Notes under the pieces: model-generated | The model's database searches: none | What the model saw: the letters and a program-made list of their open reading frames with translations, nothing else | What the model was told of the DNA's origin: nothing | Program-made: the position numbers and the translations under genes | In this document: positions 1 to 8,743 of the stretch, one piece after another | Layout of the letters: every line of letters begins with the position of its first letter | Numbering within the stretch: the stretch's first letter is position 1 | Assembly: GCF_000498395.2 (NCBI RefSeq) | Contig: NZ_CP010979.1 | Location: 6,416,001 to 6,480,000 of the forward strand | DNA length: 64,000 nucleotides | Source of the DNA: Pseudomonas putida S13.1.2 | GTDB taxonomy: Bacteria > Pseudomonadota > Gammaproteobacteria > Pseudomonadales > Pseudomonadaceae | Direction of reading: 5' to 3'

Positions 1-17
1 ATGCTTCCTCTACCAAT

Positions 18-42
18 AAAAAAGGCTGCCAATCGGCAGCCT
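18..42 (-). terminator. Rho-independent terminator of nrdB
   Basis: A short hairpin, GGCTGCC-aatc-GGCAGCC, is followed on the minus strand by a run of Ts. It lies about 20 bases beyond the nrdB stop codon, so it ends the nrdB transcript. Confidence 0.8.
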
Positions 43-64
43 CCTCGATGTTCAGCCCGGACAA

Positions 65-1315
65 TCAGTCCCAGCTCAAAGCACCACCCGTCTGATACTC
101 AATCACACGCGTCTCAAAGAAGTTCTTCTCCTTCTTCAAGTCCATGATCTCGCTCATCCATGGGAACGGGTTGGTAGTCCCTGGATACTCTTCTTTCAGG
201 CCAATCTGGGTCAGGCGACGGTTGGCGATGAACTTGAGGTAGTCCTCCATCATCGCTGCGTTCATGCCCAGTACACCGCGTGGCATGGTGTCACGGGCGT
301 ATTCGATCTCCAACTGGGTCCCTTGCAGGATCATCTGGGTCGCTTCTTCCTTCATCGCCGCGTCCCACAGGTGCGGGTTCTCGATCTTGATCTGGTTGAT
401 CACGTCGATACCGAAGTTCAGGTGCATCGACTCGTCACGCAGGATGTACTGGAACTGCTCGGCAACGCCGGTCATCTTGTTGCGGCGGCCCATGGACAGG
501 ATCTGGGTGAAGCCGCAGTAGAAGAAGATGCCTTCCAGCACGCAGTAGTAGGCGATCAGGTTGCGCAGCAGCTCTTTGTCGGTTTCGACGGTGCCGGTGT
601 TGAATTCCGGGTCGGAGATGGCGCGGGTGTACTTCAGGCCCCAGGCGGCTTTTTTAGCGACCGACGGGATCTCGTGGTACATGTTGAAGATCTCGCCTTC
701 ATCCATGCCCAGCGACTCGATGCAGTACTGGTAGGCGTGGGTGTGGATCGCCTCTTCAAAGGCCTGGCGCAGGATGTACTGGCGGCACTCCGGGTTGGTG
801 ATCAGGCGGTACACGGCCAGGGCCAGGTTGTTGGCAACCAGCGAGTCGGCGGTGGAGAAGAAGCCCAGGTTACGCATGACGATGCGGCGCTCGTCCTCGG
901 TCAGGCCGTCCTGGCTCTTCCACAGGGCGATGTCGGCGGTCATGTTGACCTCTTGCGGCATCCAGTGGTTGGCGCAGCCGTCCAGATACTTCTGCCAGGC
1001 CCAGTCGTACTTGAACGGTACCAGCTGGTTCAGGTCGGCGCGGCAGTTGATCATGCGCTTTTCGTCTACCGCGACACGGGCAGAAGAACCTTCCAGCTCG
1101 GCCAGGCCTTCGGCCACGTCGAGGGCGTCGAGGGCAGCCTTGGCACGTTTGACGGCTTCGGAGTCAGACGCGGTGGCAGCGCGAGCTTCCAGAGCGGCGG
1201 CACCACCGGCGCTGTCGAGCTTGTCGAGGGTGGCGGCGGCAGCGGCCTGCGCAGGGGTGTTGCCTTTGGCGGCTACTTCGCCGTCTTCGTTATCGAATTC
1301 GTCCCAGCTCAGCAT
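65..1315 (-). CDS. nrdB: Ribonucleoside-diphosphate reductase class Ia, beta (R2) subunit
   Basis: NrdB carries the diiron-tyrosyl radical cofactor that NrdA uses to reduce ribonucleoside diphosphates to deoxynucleotides in the cytoplasm. The 416-residue protein has the R2 core: D128, E188, H191 and Y195 align with E. coli D84, E115, H118 and the radical Y122. The C-terminal tail (YQTGGALSWD) is the segment that docks into NrdA in this family. The first ~90 residues form an Ala-rich extension that E. coli R2 lacks. It begins LSWDEFD, echoing the C-terminal LSWD. The start is supported by an AGGAG about 10 bases upstream. nrdA lies upstream on the same strand, separated by 586 bases that hold the nrdA terminator and an NrdR-type promoter region. 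Confidence 0.97.
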   Translation of the reverse strand: MLSWDEFDNEDGEVAAKGNTPAQAAAAATLDKLDSAGGAAALEARAATASDSEAVKRAKAALDALDVAEGLAELEGSSARVAVDEKRMINCRADLNQLVPFKYDWAWQKYLDGCANHWMPQEVNMTADIALWKSQDGLTEDERRIVMRNLGFFSTADSLVANNLALAVYRLITNPECRQYILRQAFEEAIHTHAYQYCIESLGMDEGEIFNMYHEIPSVAKKAAWGLKYTRAISDPEFNTGTVETDKELLRNLIAYYCVLEGIFFYCGFTQILSMGRRNKMTGVAEQFQYILRDESMHLNFGIDVINQIKIENPHLWDAAMKEEATQMILQGTQLEIEYARDTMPRGVLGMNAAMMEDYLKFIANRRLTQIGLKEEYPGTTNPFPWMSEIMDLKKEKNFFETRVIEYQTGGALSWD

Positions 1316-1720
1316 GGTTTGGCTCCTGCTTGAGGGTTGCTCGTGGCAACCGGTTGGATTTTGAGGTGATGCCTGTACTGCGCAAGACCCATCAGGCGTT
1401 ACGGCAGGCAGTGAGAGCGGGCTCTCGTCACATTTGAAGTTGTTCGAGTCAGCGCTTGTCCTACCCTCGAGCGAGGGGCCAAGGCGCCTGAAAGCTGTAC
1501 GGCTACGATAAAACGTGCGGTCTGGGCAAGCGGCGCTTGCGTCTCGCAGTCGATCATTAGCTCAACCCTTTTTGGGGGGCGAAGTATACCGGAATTCAGG
1601 GTGGATCGGGGCGGCGCAAAGGCCATGCGAAGGTAATTTTTCGACCGGCATTGCGTGCTTCCGTTCACCTGAAACCTGTTGTTTCAACACGGATGTGAGT
1701 CTAGCCGTAAATGAGATTTC

Positions 1721-1767
1721 ATCCTATATCTTGTGTGATTTTTTTTTATCGGCACAGCATATGGTGT
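1721..1767 (-). promoter_or_regulatory. Two NrdR-type boxes upstream of nrdB
   Basis: The intergenic stretch 1316-1901 holds no convincing gene. It contains CTATATCTTG (1724-1733, followed by TGT), matching 9 of 10 core positions of the published NrdR box (CwAtATaTwG). A weaker copy, CAGCATATGG (1755-1764, also followed by TGT), matches 7 of 10. Their centres are 31 bp apart, about three helical turns, which is the spacing known for paired NrdR boxes. This suggests nrdB has its own NrdR-repressed promoter about 400 bases from its start codon. A second possible -10, TATACT on the minus strand, lies at 1582-1587. Confidence 0.6.
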
Positions 1768-1834
1768 TTTGATCTCGGTCAGCACCTATCGGTGGTAGTG
1801 CGTGTAACGGCCGATCGCGGCCTTTTCTTGAGGC

Positions 1835-1875
1835 AAAAAAATACCGCCTCAACCCCCGAAGGCGGTTGAGGCGGC
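1835..1875 (-). terminator. Rho-independent terminator of nrdA
   Basis: An inverted repeat (CCGCCTCAAC ... GTTGAGGCGG) is followed on the minus strand by seven Ts. It sits about 30 bases after the nrdA stop, so most nrdA transcripts should end before nrdB. Confidence 0.8.
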
Positions 1876-1901
1876 ATGTTCACCTCAGCGGTGCGAAGGC
1901 C

Positions 1902-4781
1902 TTATTGGCAGGCTTCGCAATCCGGCTCGTCGATCGCGCAGGCCTTCGGCACTGGCGCTGGGCCGGCTGCCTGGACCGGGGCGCTGTCGCCGCCGCTGGA
2001 AACGGCGTTGAGCTTGCCGGTGTTGATGGTCGACTTCTCGGTGCTGGTCGCAGCCAGGGCACGGAGGTAGTAGGTGGTTTTCAGGCCACGGTACCAGGCC
2101 ATGCGGTAGGTCACGTCCAGCTTCTTGCCCGAGGCGCCTGCGATGTACAGGTTCAGCGATTGAGCCTGGTCGATCCACTTCTGGCGACGGGAAGCTGCGT
2201 CGACAATCCACTTGGTCTCGACTTCGAACGCGGTGGCGTACAGGTCTTTCAGCTCTTGCGGGATACGCTCGATCTGCTGCACCGAACCGTCGTAGTACTT
2301 CAGGTCGTTGATCATGACCGAGTCCCACAGGCCGCGGGCCTTCAGGTCACGGACCAGGTACGGGTTGATCACGGTGAACTCGCCCGACAGGTTCGATTTC
2401 ACGTACAGGTTCTGGTAGGTCGGCTCGATCGACTGCGACACGCCGGTGATGTTGGCGATGGTCGCGGTTGGCGCGATGGCCATGATGTTCGAGTTACGAA
2501 TACCTTTTTGTACGCGAGCACGCACCGGCGCCCAGTCCAGGGTCTCGTTCAGGTCGACGTCGATGTACTTCTGGCCACGGGCCTCGATCAGGATCTGTTG
2601 CGAATCCAGCGGCAGGATGCCTTTGGACCACAGCGAACCCTGGAAGGTCTCGTAGGCGCCACGCTCGTCGGCCAGGTCGCAAGACGCCTGGATCGCGTAG
2701 TAGCTGACCGCTTCCATCGACTTGTCGGCGAACTCGACGGCAGCGTCGGAGCCGTAGGCGATGTGCTGCAGGTACAGTGCGTCCTGGAAGCCCATGATGC
2801 CCAGGCCGACCGGGCGGTGCTTGAGGTTCGAGTTACGCGCCTGCGGCACCGAGTAGTAGTTGATGTCGATCACGTTGTCGAGCATGCGCACGGCGGTGTT
2901 CACGGTGCGTTGCAGCTTAACCGTGTCCAGCTTGCCGTCGACGATGTGGTTCGGCAGGTTGATCGAGCCCAGGTTGCAGACCGCGATCTCGTCCTTGTTG
3001 GTGTTCAAGGTGATCTCGGTGCACAGGTTCGAGCTGTGGACCACGCCCACGTGCTGCTGCGGCGAACGCAGGTTGCACGGGTCCTTGAAGGTCAGCCACG
3101 GGTGGCCGGTCTCGAACAGCATCGACAGCATCTTGCGCCACAGGTCTTTGGCCTGGATGGTCTTGAACACCTTGATCTTGTTGTACTCGGTCAGGGCTTC
3201 GTAGTACTCGTAGCGCTCTTCGAAGGCCTTGCCGGTCAGGTCGTGCAGGTCTGGCACTTCCGAAGGCGAGAACAGGGTCCACTTGCCGTCATCGAAGACA
3301 CGCTTCATGAACAGGTCAGGGATCCAGTTGGCGGTGTTCATGTCGTGGGTACGACGGCGGTCATCACCGGTGTTCTTGCGCAGCTCGATGAATTCTTCGA
3401 TGTCCAGGTGCCAGGTTTCCAGGTAGGCACAGACGGCGCCCTTGCGCTTGCCACCCTGGTTGACGGCAACGGCAGTGTCGTTGACCACTTTCAGGAACGG
3501 TACGACGCCCTGGGACTTGCCGTTGGTGCCCTTGATGTAGGAGCCCAGTGCACGCACAGGGGTCCAGTCGTTGCCCAGGCCACCGGCGAATTTCGACAGC
3601 ATGGCGTTGTCGTGGATCGCGTGGTAGATGCCCGACAGGTCGTCCGGCACGGTGGTCAGGTAGCAGCTGGACAGCTGCGGGCGCAGGGTGCCGGCGTTGA
3701 ACAGGGTCGGGGTCGAGGCCATGTAGTCGAAGGACGACAACAGGTTGTAGAACTCGATCGCACGGGCTTCCTTGTCTTTCTCTTCCAGCGCCAGGCCCAT
3801 GGCCACACGCATGAAGAACACCTGCGGCAGCTCGAAGCGCACGCCATCCTTGTGGATGAAGTAGCGGTCGTACAGGGTCTGCAGGCCCAGGTAGGTGAAC
3901 TGCTGGTCGCGCTCGTGGTTGATCGCCTTGCCCAGTTTTTCCAGGTCGAAGTCGGCCAGGGCCGGGTTCAGCAGCTCGAACTCGATACCTTTGGCGATGT
4001 AGGCCGGCAGGGCCTTGGCGTACAGGTCAGCCATCTCGTGGTGGGTGGCGCTGTCGGCAACGCTGAGGAAGCCCAGGCCTTCGGCACGCAGGGTGTCCAT
4101 CAGCAGGCGGGCGGTCACGAACGAGTAGTTCGGCTCGCGCTCGACCAGGGTACGGGCGGTCATCACCAGGGCGGTGTTGACGTCCTTGATGGCCACGCCG
4201 TCGTACAGGTTCTTCAGGGTTTCGCGCTGGATCAGGTCGCCATCGACTTCAGCCAGGCCTTCGCAGGCTTCGCTGATGATGGTGTTCAGGCGGGCCATGT
4301 CGAGCGGCGCCAGGCTGCCGTCAGCCAGGGTGATGCGGATGCTCGGGTGCGGCTCGACCACGGCGTCGGTGTTGGCGCGGGTGGCACGCTGCTTGGCGCG
4401 CTGGTCGCGGTAGATCACGTAGTCGCGGGCAACTTTCTGCTCGCCGGCGCGCATCAGGGCCAGTTCTACCTGGTCCTGGATTTCTTCGATGTGGATGGTG
4501 CCACCCGATGGCATGCGACGTTTGAACGTGGCGGTAACCTGTTCGGTCAGACGCGCGACGGTGTCGTGGATGCGCGACGAAGCGGCGGCGGTGCCGCCTT
4601 CAACTGCAAGGAACGCCTTGGTGATGGCAACGGTGATCTTGTCGTCGGTGTAGGGGACGACAGTGCCGTTACGCTTGATCACGCGCAGTTGGCCAGGGGC
4701 AGTGGCGGCCAGATCCTGGTTGGAATCGGCGGCCTGCGGCACCTTGGCCTGCGGGTTCTCGCGAGTTGTGTCGGTTTGCAT
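1902..4781 (-). CDS. nrdA: Ribonucleoside-diphosphate reductase class Ia, alpha (R1) subunit
   Basis: NrdA is the catalytic subunit that reduces NDPs to dNDPs, using the radical supplied by NrdB. At 959 residues it is longer than E. coli NrdA because it has two N-terminal ATP-cone regions: the first about residues 33-130, the second about 145-232. The catalytic barrel follows. The C-terminus ends in a CxxC-type pair (EPDCEACQ), the mobile cysteines that pass electrons from thioredoxin or glutaredoxin. A duplicated ATP-cone is known from P. aeruginosa NrdA, where only the first cone binds nucleotide effector; whether that holds here is inference. The start has a GGAGA about 12 bases upstream. 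Confidence 0.97.
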   Translation of the reverse strand: MQTDTTRENPQAKVPQAADSNQDLAATAPGQLRVIKRNGTVVPYTDDKITVAITKAFLAVEGGTAAASSRIHDTVARLTEQVTATFKRRMPSGGTIHIEEIQDQVELALMRAGEQKVARDYVIYRDQRAKQRATRANTDAVVEPHPSIRITLADGSLAPLDMARLNTIISEACEGLAEVDGDLIQRETLKNLYDGVAIKDVNTALVMTARTLVEREPNYSFVTARLLMDTLRAEGLGFLSVADSATHHEMADLYAKALPAYIAKGIEFELLNPALADFDLEKLGKAINHERDQQFTYLGLQTLYDRYFIHKDGVRFELPQVFFMRVAMGLALEEKDKEARAIEFYNLLSSFDYMASTPTLFNAGTLRPQLSSCYLTTVPDDLSGIYHAIHDNAMLSKFAGGLGNDWTPVRALGSYIKGTNGKSQGVVPFLKVVNDTAVAVNQGGKRKGAVCAYLETWHLDIEEFIELRKNTGDDRRRTHDMNTANWIPDLFMKRVFDDGKWTLFSPSEVPDLHDLTGKAFEERYEYYEALTEYNKIKVFKTIQAKDLWRKMLSMLFETGHPWLTFKDPCNLRSPQQHVGVVHSSNLCTEITLNTNKDEIAVCNLGSINLPNHIVDGKLDTVKLQRTVNTAVRMLDNVIDINYYSVPQARNSNLKHRPVGLGIMGFQDALYLQHIAYGSDAAVEFADKSMEAVSYYAIQASCDLADERGAYETFQGSLWSKGILPLDSQQILIEARGQKYIDVDLNETLDWAPVRARVQKGIRNSNIMAIAPTATIANITGVSQSIEPTYQNLYVKSNLSGEFTVINPYLVRDLKARGLWDSVMINDLKYYDGSVQQIERIPQELKDLYATAFEVETKWIVDAASRRQKWIDQAQSLNLYIAGASGKKLDVTYRMAWYRGLKTTYYLRALAATSTEKSTINTGKLNAVSSGGDSAPVQAAGPAPVPKACAIDEPDCEACQ

Positions 4782-5162
4782 GGGTGGGTGTCTCCACAGT
4801 TTCTATATTGTTCAGGCGCCTTTTGGGCGCCCACCGTTCCGTCCACTTGCTCGATGGCCCGGCGGGGATGCGCAATGCATACGCATCCGCCCGCACGGGC
4901 GTACCGACTTCGGGACAGACTCAGGAATAAGGGGCAATAGCTTGCCGCTCCCTGGCCGAAGTCAAAGGTTTTGGGCGGGGCCCAAAAACTGTTGCTGATG
5001 GATGCCAGGCCTGGCCTGCAACACCCATACCCGAACAAGGCCCTGGAAGGGCTTGCCTCGGTCGCCTCCGCAGGAGCGGTTTGGCTGCTGAAATCACCTG
5101 AAGTTCAGCTCGGAAAATCGCTTGATTTTGCGGGTTGACTTTTGTGTGTGATTTTGCACGAA

Positions 5163-5245
5163 CCCCTATATGTAGTGGTTCGCTGCGTTCGGGATACAAG
5201 ATAATGCGGTATTGGGGGCTTTGCAAGGCGAGCGCCTGTGGATAA
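5163..5245 (-). promoter_or_regulatory. nrdA promoter with paired NrdR boxes and a DnaA box
   Basis: The 812 bases between nrdA and the divergent regulator gene (4782-5593) hold no convincing gene. NrdR-type cores are CTATATGTAG (5166-5175, 9 of 10 matches) and CAAGATAATG (5197-5206, 8 of 10), with centres 31 bp apart. On the minus strand a candidate -35 TTGCAA (5219-5224) and -10 TATCTT (5198-5203) are separated by 17 bases, and the second box covers that -10. A perfect DnaA box, TGTGGATAA, lies just upstream at 5237-5245. E. coli nrdAB is likewise controlled by NrdR and DnaA. The implied nrdA leader is about 400 bases. Confidence 0.65.
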
Positions 5246-5468
5246 CTTGTGCGTACTTTGTGAGTGAATGGTGGGTATTCGCTGTAGGCCTTGTGCCAAG
5301 TGGTTTGCAGTATTTTTCTGCGCCTTGTTGCCCCCGGGCAGTTTTTTTCGGGCGCGAACCCTATCACAAAAAACGGTTCAGTCGAGGGGGCTACGGCGGG
5401 TTGGCAGCGCCGGAGGTGCTACTGAGTATCCTGGGGGGATGTTGCCTTTTGGTTAAAGGGTTATGTTC

Positions 5469-5562
5469 CCTGTACCGGCCCCTTCGCAGCACAAGGCTGC
5501 TCCTACAGAAAAGCGCCGTATCCTGTAGGAGCAGCCTTGTGCTGCGAAGAGGCCGGTACAGG
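5469..5562. repeat. Inverted REP pair upstream of the RstA-like gene
   Basis: Two 40-base arms, beginning CCTGTACCGGCC and ending GGCCGGTACAGG, are complementary with one mismatch around a 14-base loop. The pair ends 31 bases before the regulator start codon. It belongs to the P. putida REP family seen at 13 places in the window. Confidence 0.9.
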
Positions 5563-5593
5563 TAATAAAAAACAACAAGCAAAGGCAGAGGCC

Positions 5594-6292
5594 ATGGACC
5601 ACCCCGTACCCCGCATCCTCATTGTCGAAGACGACCAGCGTCTGGCCGAGCTCACCGCCGAGTACCTGCAGGCCAACGGCTTCGAGGTCGCGGTGGAGGG
5701 CGATGGCGCCCGCGCCGCCCGGCGCATCGTCGACAGCCAGCCCGATCTGGTCATCCTCGACCTCATGCTGCCCGGCGAGGACGGCCTGAGCATCTGCCGC
5801 CGGGTACGCAACCAGTACCCCGGCCCCATTCTCATGCTCACCGCACGCAGCGACGAACTCGACCAGGTCCAGGGCCTGGACCTTGGCGCCGACGACTATG
5901 TCTGCAAACCGGTACGTCCACGCCTGCTGCTGGCGCGTATCCAGGCCCTGCTGCGCCGCAGCGAAGCCGTGGACAGCAAGCGCCAGGAGCTGGCGTTTGG
6001 CGCACTGAGTATCGACAACCGCCTGCGCGAGGCGCGCCTGGGCGACCAGCTGATCGAGCTGACCGGTGCCGAGTTCGACCTGCTCTGGCTGCTGGCCAGC
6101 AACGCGGGCCGGGTACTGACCCGTGAACAGATCTTCACCGCGCTGCGTGGCGTCGGCTACGACGGCCAGGACCGTTCCATCGACATACGCATCTCGAAGA
6201 TCCGCCCCAAGATCGGCGATGACCCGCTTCAGCCACGGCTGATCAAGACCCTGCGCAGCAAGGGCTACCTGTTTGTCGGCGAAGCGCCATGA
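5594..6292 (+). CDS. OmpR-family response regulator, RstA-like
   Basis: This DNA-binding response regulator has a receiver domain at residues 7-120 (acidic pair in IVEDD, phospho-acceptor D56 in VILDLMLPGEDG) and a winged-helix DNA-binding domain at about 135-230. The 232-residue length is typical. I chose the ATG at 5594 because translation further upstream would read through the REP hairpin, and a GGCAGAGG precedes it. The stop overlaps the kinase start (ATGA), so the two are co-translated. The kinase most resembles RstB, so this is probably an RstA-type pair; its target genes are unknown. Confidence 0.92.
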   Translation: MDHPVPRILIVEDDQRLAELTAEYLQANGFEVAVEGDGARAARRIVDSQPDLVILDLMLPGEDGLSICRRVRNQYPGPILMLTARSDELDQVQGLDLGADDYVCKPVRPRLLLARIQALLRRSEAVDSKRQELAFGALSIDNRLREARLGDQLIELTGAEFDLLWLLASNAGRVLTREQIFTALRGVGYDGQDRSIDIRISKIRPKIGDDPLQPRLIKTLRSKGYLFVGEAP

Positions 6293-7896
6293 ACAATTCG
6301 ATCTTTCTGCGTATCTACGGCGGCATGCTGGCGGTGCTGGTGCTGGTGGCCTTGCTCGGCGTGCTCAGCCTGCACCTGGCCAACGAAGTGCGCGCCGCCC
6401 AGCACCGGGAAGGCCTGGCCCAAGGTACCTTCAGCCTGATGGCTGACAACCTGGCACAGCAGAATGCAACCGAACGCAAACGCTCGCTGCTGATCTGGGA
6501 GCGATTGCTCGGTGTGCCGCTGGCGCTGCAACCGATGACTGGGCGCAGCCTCGACGGCGGCCAGCGGGCGCGCCTGTACCGCGGCCTGGTGGTGGTCGAA
6601 AAGACCGGCCCACATGCGGCGCAAGTGCTGCGCAAGGTCGGCCAGGAAGACCTGATGCTGGTGGCGCAGATCAAGCAGATAAGCGAGCAACTGGCGCGGG
6701 CCACCCTGTATCTGTTGGCCGATGAACTGGTGCGCTACCCGATCACCGAGCAGCAGCAGCGGCTGGCACAGATCAAGCAGGAAAAGGGCTTCGGTTTTGG
6801 CGTCGCCCTGCAGCGCATCGAGCGGGTCAGCCTGGACGATGACCAGCGGCGCCGGGTCGAGGAGGGCGACACGGTCATGGCGCTGGGCAAGGATGGCGAC
6901 TCGATCCGGGTGTTTGCCGGGCTGGCAGGCTCGCCCTGGGTGCTGGAAATTGGCCCGTTGTACCAGCTCAACCCGTATCCACCGCAGTTGCTGATCCTGA
7001 TTACCTTTCTCGGCCTGTGCCTGATCGGCCTGGTGGTCTACCTGCTGGTGCGCCAGCTTGAGCGCCGGGTGTCGGGCCTGGAGATCGCCGCCACACGCAT
7101 TGCCCAGGGCAGCCTGGACACCCGCGTGCCCGCCGGTGACGCCGACTCGGTGGGGCGCCTGGCCGCCGCCTTCAACGGCATGGCCGAGCACCTTCAGCGC
7201 TCGCTGACCATGCAGCGCGAGCTGGTGCGGGCGGTGTCCCACGAGTTGCGCACGCCGGTTGCACGCCTGCGCTTTGGCTTGGAGATGATCGAAACTGCCA
7301 CCACCGAACAGGCGCGGGCCAAGCACTTGGCGGGCATGGACGGTGATATCCAGGACCTCGACAAGCTGGTCGACGAAATGCTGACCTACGCCCGCCTGGA
7401 GCAAGGCGCGCCGGCCTTGAAGTTCCAGCGGGTCGACCTGGATGCCTTGCTCGCGCGGGTGATCGAAGAGCTGTCACCGTTGCGTGCCGAGGTGCGGGTC
7501 GTGCGCGGCGACTGCCAGGGCGCGGATGCCGAAGGCGCGTGGGTCGAGGCCGAGCCGCGTTACTTGCACCGGGCGCTGCAGAACCTGGTCAGTAACGCTA
7601 TGCGCCATGCCGGGTCTGAGGTGCGCGTGAGCTACCAGTTGGGGCAGCAGCGATGCCGCATCGATGTCGAAGATGACGGGCCGGGGATCCCCGAGGGCTT
7701 CTGGGACCGCATCTTCACCCCGTTCACCCGCCTGGATGACAGCCGCACCCGTGCTTCGGGTGGGCACGGCTTGGGCCTGTCGATCGTGCGGCGAATCATC
7801 TACTGGCACACGGGCCGGGCGACGGTGGGGCGTAGCGAAGCGTTGGGTGGCGCCTGCTTCAGCCTGAACTGGCCACGCCAGCAAGCGCCACAGTAA
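6289..7896 (+). CDS. Sensor histidine kinase, RstB-like
   Basis: This inner-membrane kinase is the partner of the regulator whose stop codon it overlaps by 4 bases. It has a first membrane segment at about 8-28, a ~200-residue periplasmic sensing region, a second membrane segment at about 230-252, and then HAMP. The HisKA box contains H318 (VSHELRTPVARLR). The ATPase domain has the N box (NLVSNAMRHA), G1 (DDGPGIP) and G2 (GGHGLGLSIV). The HisKA-to-end region and the GGACFSLNWP ending resemble E. coli RstB. At 535 residues it is longer than RstB because of a larger periplasmic domain, so its signal may differ. Confidence 0.92.
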   Translation: MNNSIFLRIYGGMLAVLVLVALLGVLSLHLANEVRAAQHREGLAQGTFSLMADNLAQQNATERKRSLLIWERLLGVPLALQPMTGRSLDGGQRARLYRGLVVVEKTGPHAAQVLRKVGQEDLMLVAQIKQISEQLARATLYLLADELVRYPITEQQQRLAQIKQEKGFGFGVALQRIERVSLDDDQRRRVEEGDTVMALGKDGDSIRVFAGLAGSPWVLEIGPLYQLNPYPPQLLILITFLGLCLIGLVVYLLVRQLERRVSGLEIAATRIAQGSLDTRVPAGDADSVGRLAAAFNGMAEHLQRSLTMQRELVRAVSHELRTPVARLRFGLEMIETATTEQARAKHLAGMDGDIQDLDKLVDEMLTYARLEQGAPALKFQRVDLDALLARVIEELSPLRAEVRVVRGDCQGADAEGAWVEAEPRYLHRALQNLVSNAMRHAGSEVRVSYQLGQQRCRIDVEDDGPGIPEGFWDRIFTPFTRLDDSRTRASGGHGLGLSIVRRIIYWHTGRATVGRSEALGGACFSLNWPRQQAPQ

Positions 7897-7899
7897 AGG

Positions 7900-8601
7900 T
7901 CAGACGCTGACCAGGCTGAGCAGGTGGCCGTCCTGCAGGCAGAACTGGCCTTGCAACTCGGCGCCTTGGCGCCACTGCGGCGACAGGTCGGTGAGCAGGC
8001 GCAGGCGGGCCAGGCCTTCGGTGGACCAGTCCAGCACCTCGGCGTGTTCGAAATAGAAGCGCTGGCGGGTCAGCGGATAGAGGGTCTTGAACAGGCTTTC
8101 CTTCAGCGAGAAGGTCAGGGTGACCGTCAGGCCGAGTTGACGGCGGTCCAGGCGTTCGAGCTCGGGCGGGGTGAGGATTTCGGCCATCAGCCGTTCGGCG
8201 CGTTCGTCATCCAGCAACGCCTCCTGATCCAGGCCCAGGCCCTGGCAGCTGCCTTCGGCGGCGACCACGGCGGCGGCCCAGCCTTTGCCGTGGGTGATCG
8301 AGCCGTGGATGCCCGCCGGCCAGATTGGCGAGCGGTCCTCATGGGTACCGGGCACGTAGTCGCGACCGTCCAGGCACTGCAGCGCGGCGCGCGCGCACAC
8401 CCGGCCGGCCAGGTATTCGGTTTGGCGCTTGGCCACCGAGCGCTGCAGGCTGGCGCTGGGCACGACGCCGGCGCGCTGGAAGTCGTCGGGTGCCAGGCGG
8501 GCAGGGTCAAAGGCGCAACTGACCAGCACTGCGCCGGGCAGCGGGCGGGGCAGGGGCCAGTGGTGCTGGAGTGGGGCGCAGCAGGCGGGGAGAGTGTTCA
8601 T
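7900..8601 (-). CDS. 4'-phosphopantetheinyl transferase (EntD/PcpS type)
   Basis: The enzyme transfers the phosphopantetheine arm of CoA to a serine of carrier proteins (acyl carrier protein, siderophore synthetases). The family motifs are present: a GSITHGKGWAAA segment, GLDQE (Mg2+-binding Asp) and SLKESLFKTLYPL (the F/W-S-x-KE-x-x-K motif). I chose the ATG at 8601 (MNTLPACCAP), giving 233 residues. Starts further upstream would read through the REP pair at 8649-8735. P. aeruginosa has a single broad-specificity enzyme of this kind, PcpS, and this may be its counterpart. Confidence 0.9.
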   Translation of the reverse strand: MNTLPACCAPLQHHWPLPRPLPGAVLVSCAFDPARLAPDDFQRAGVVPSASLQRSVAKRQTEYLAGRVCARAALQCLDGRDYVPGTHEDRSPIWPAGIHGSITHGKGWAAAVVAAEGSCQGLGLDQEALLDDERAERLMAEILTPPELERLDRRQLGLTVTLTFSLKESLFKTLYPLTRQRFYFEHAEVLDWSTEGLARLRLLTDLSPQWRQGAELQGQFCLQDGHLLSLVSV

Positions 8602-8648
8602 GGGGCTATTGTGCCAGCCGCAGCGGCGGTGTGGGAGGTGGAATAGCA

Positions 8649-8735
8649 GGGGCTGCTGCGCAGCCCATCGCGACACAAGGCCGCTCCTACAGGTACTGCG
8701 CTGCATTGTGTCGCGATGGGCCGCAAAGCGGCCCC
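8649..8735. repeat. Inverted REP pair between the PPTase and dienelactone hydrolase genes
   Basis: Arms GGGGCTGCTGCG... and ...CGGCCCC enclose GCGACACAA/TTGTGTCGC and a central GCCGCTCCTACAGG. This is the tgtcgcgatggg REP subtype. It lies 8 bases beyond the hydrolase stop and may help end its transcript. Confidence 0.85.
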
Positions 8736-8743
8736 GACAATCC

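Noticed and set aside
1399..1668. 89-codon minus-strand open frame between nrdA and nrdB
   Set aside because: Lies in the probable nrdB leader, has irregular composition and no recognisable domain; not ruled out but not supportable.
1866..4940. 1024-codon plus-strand open frame opposite nrdA
   Set aside because: It is the antisense shadow of nrdA in GC-rich DNA; the translation is repetitive in Val, Gly, Gln and His and has no recognisable domain.
4921..5367. 148-codon minus-strand open frame upstream of nrdA
   Set aside because: It covers the NrdR boxes, DnaA box and proposed promoter, and has no family resemblance or good ribosome site.
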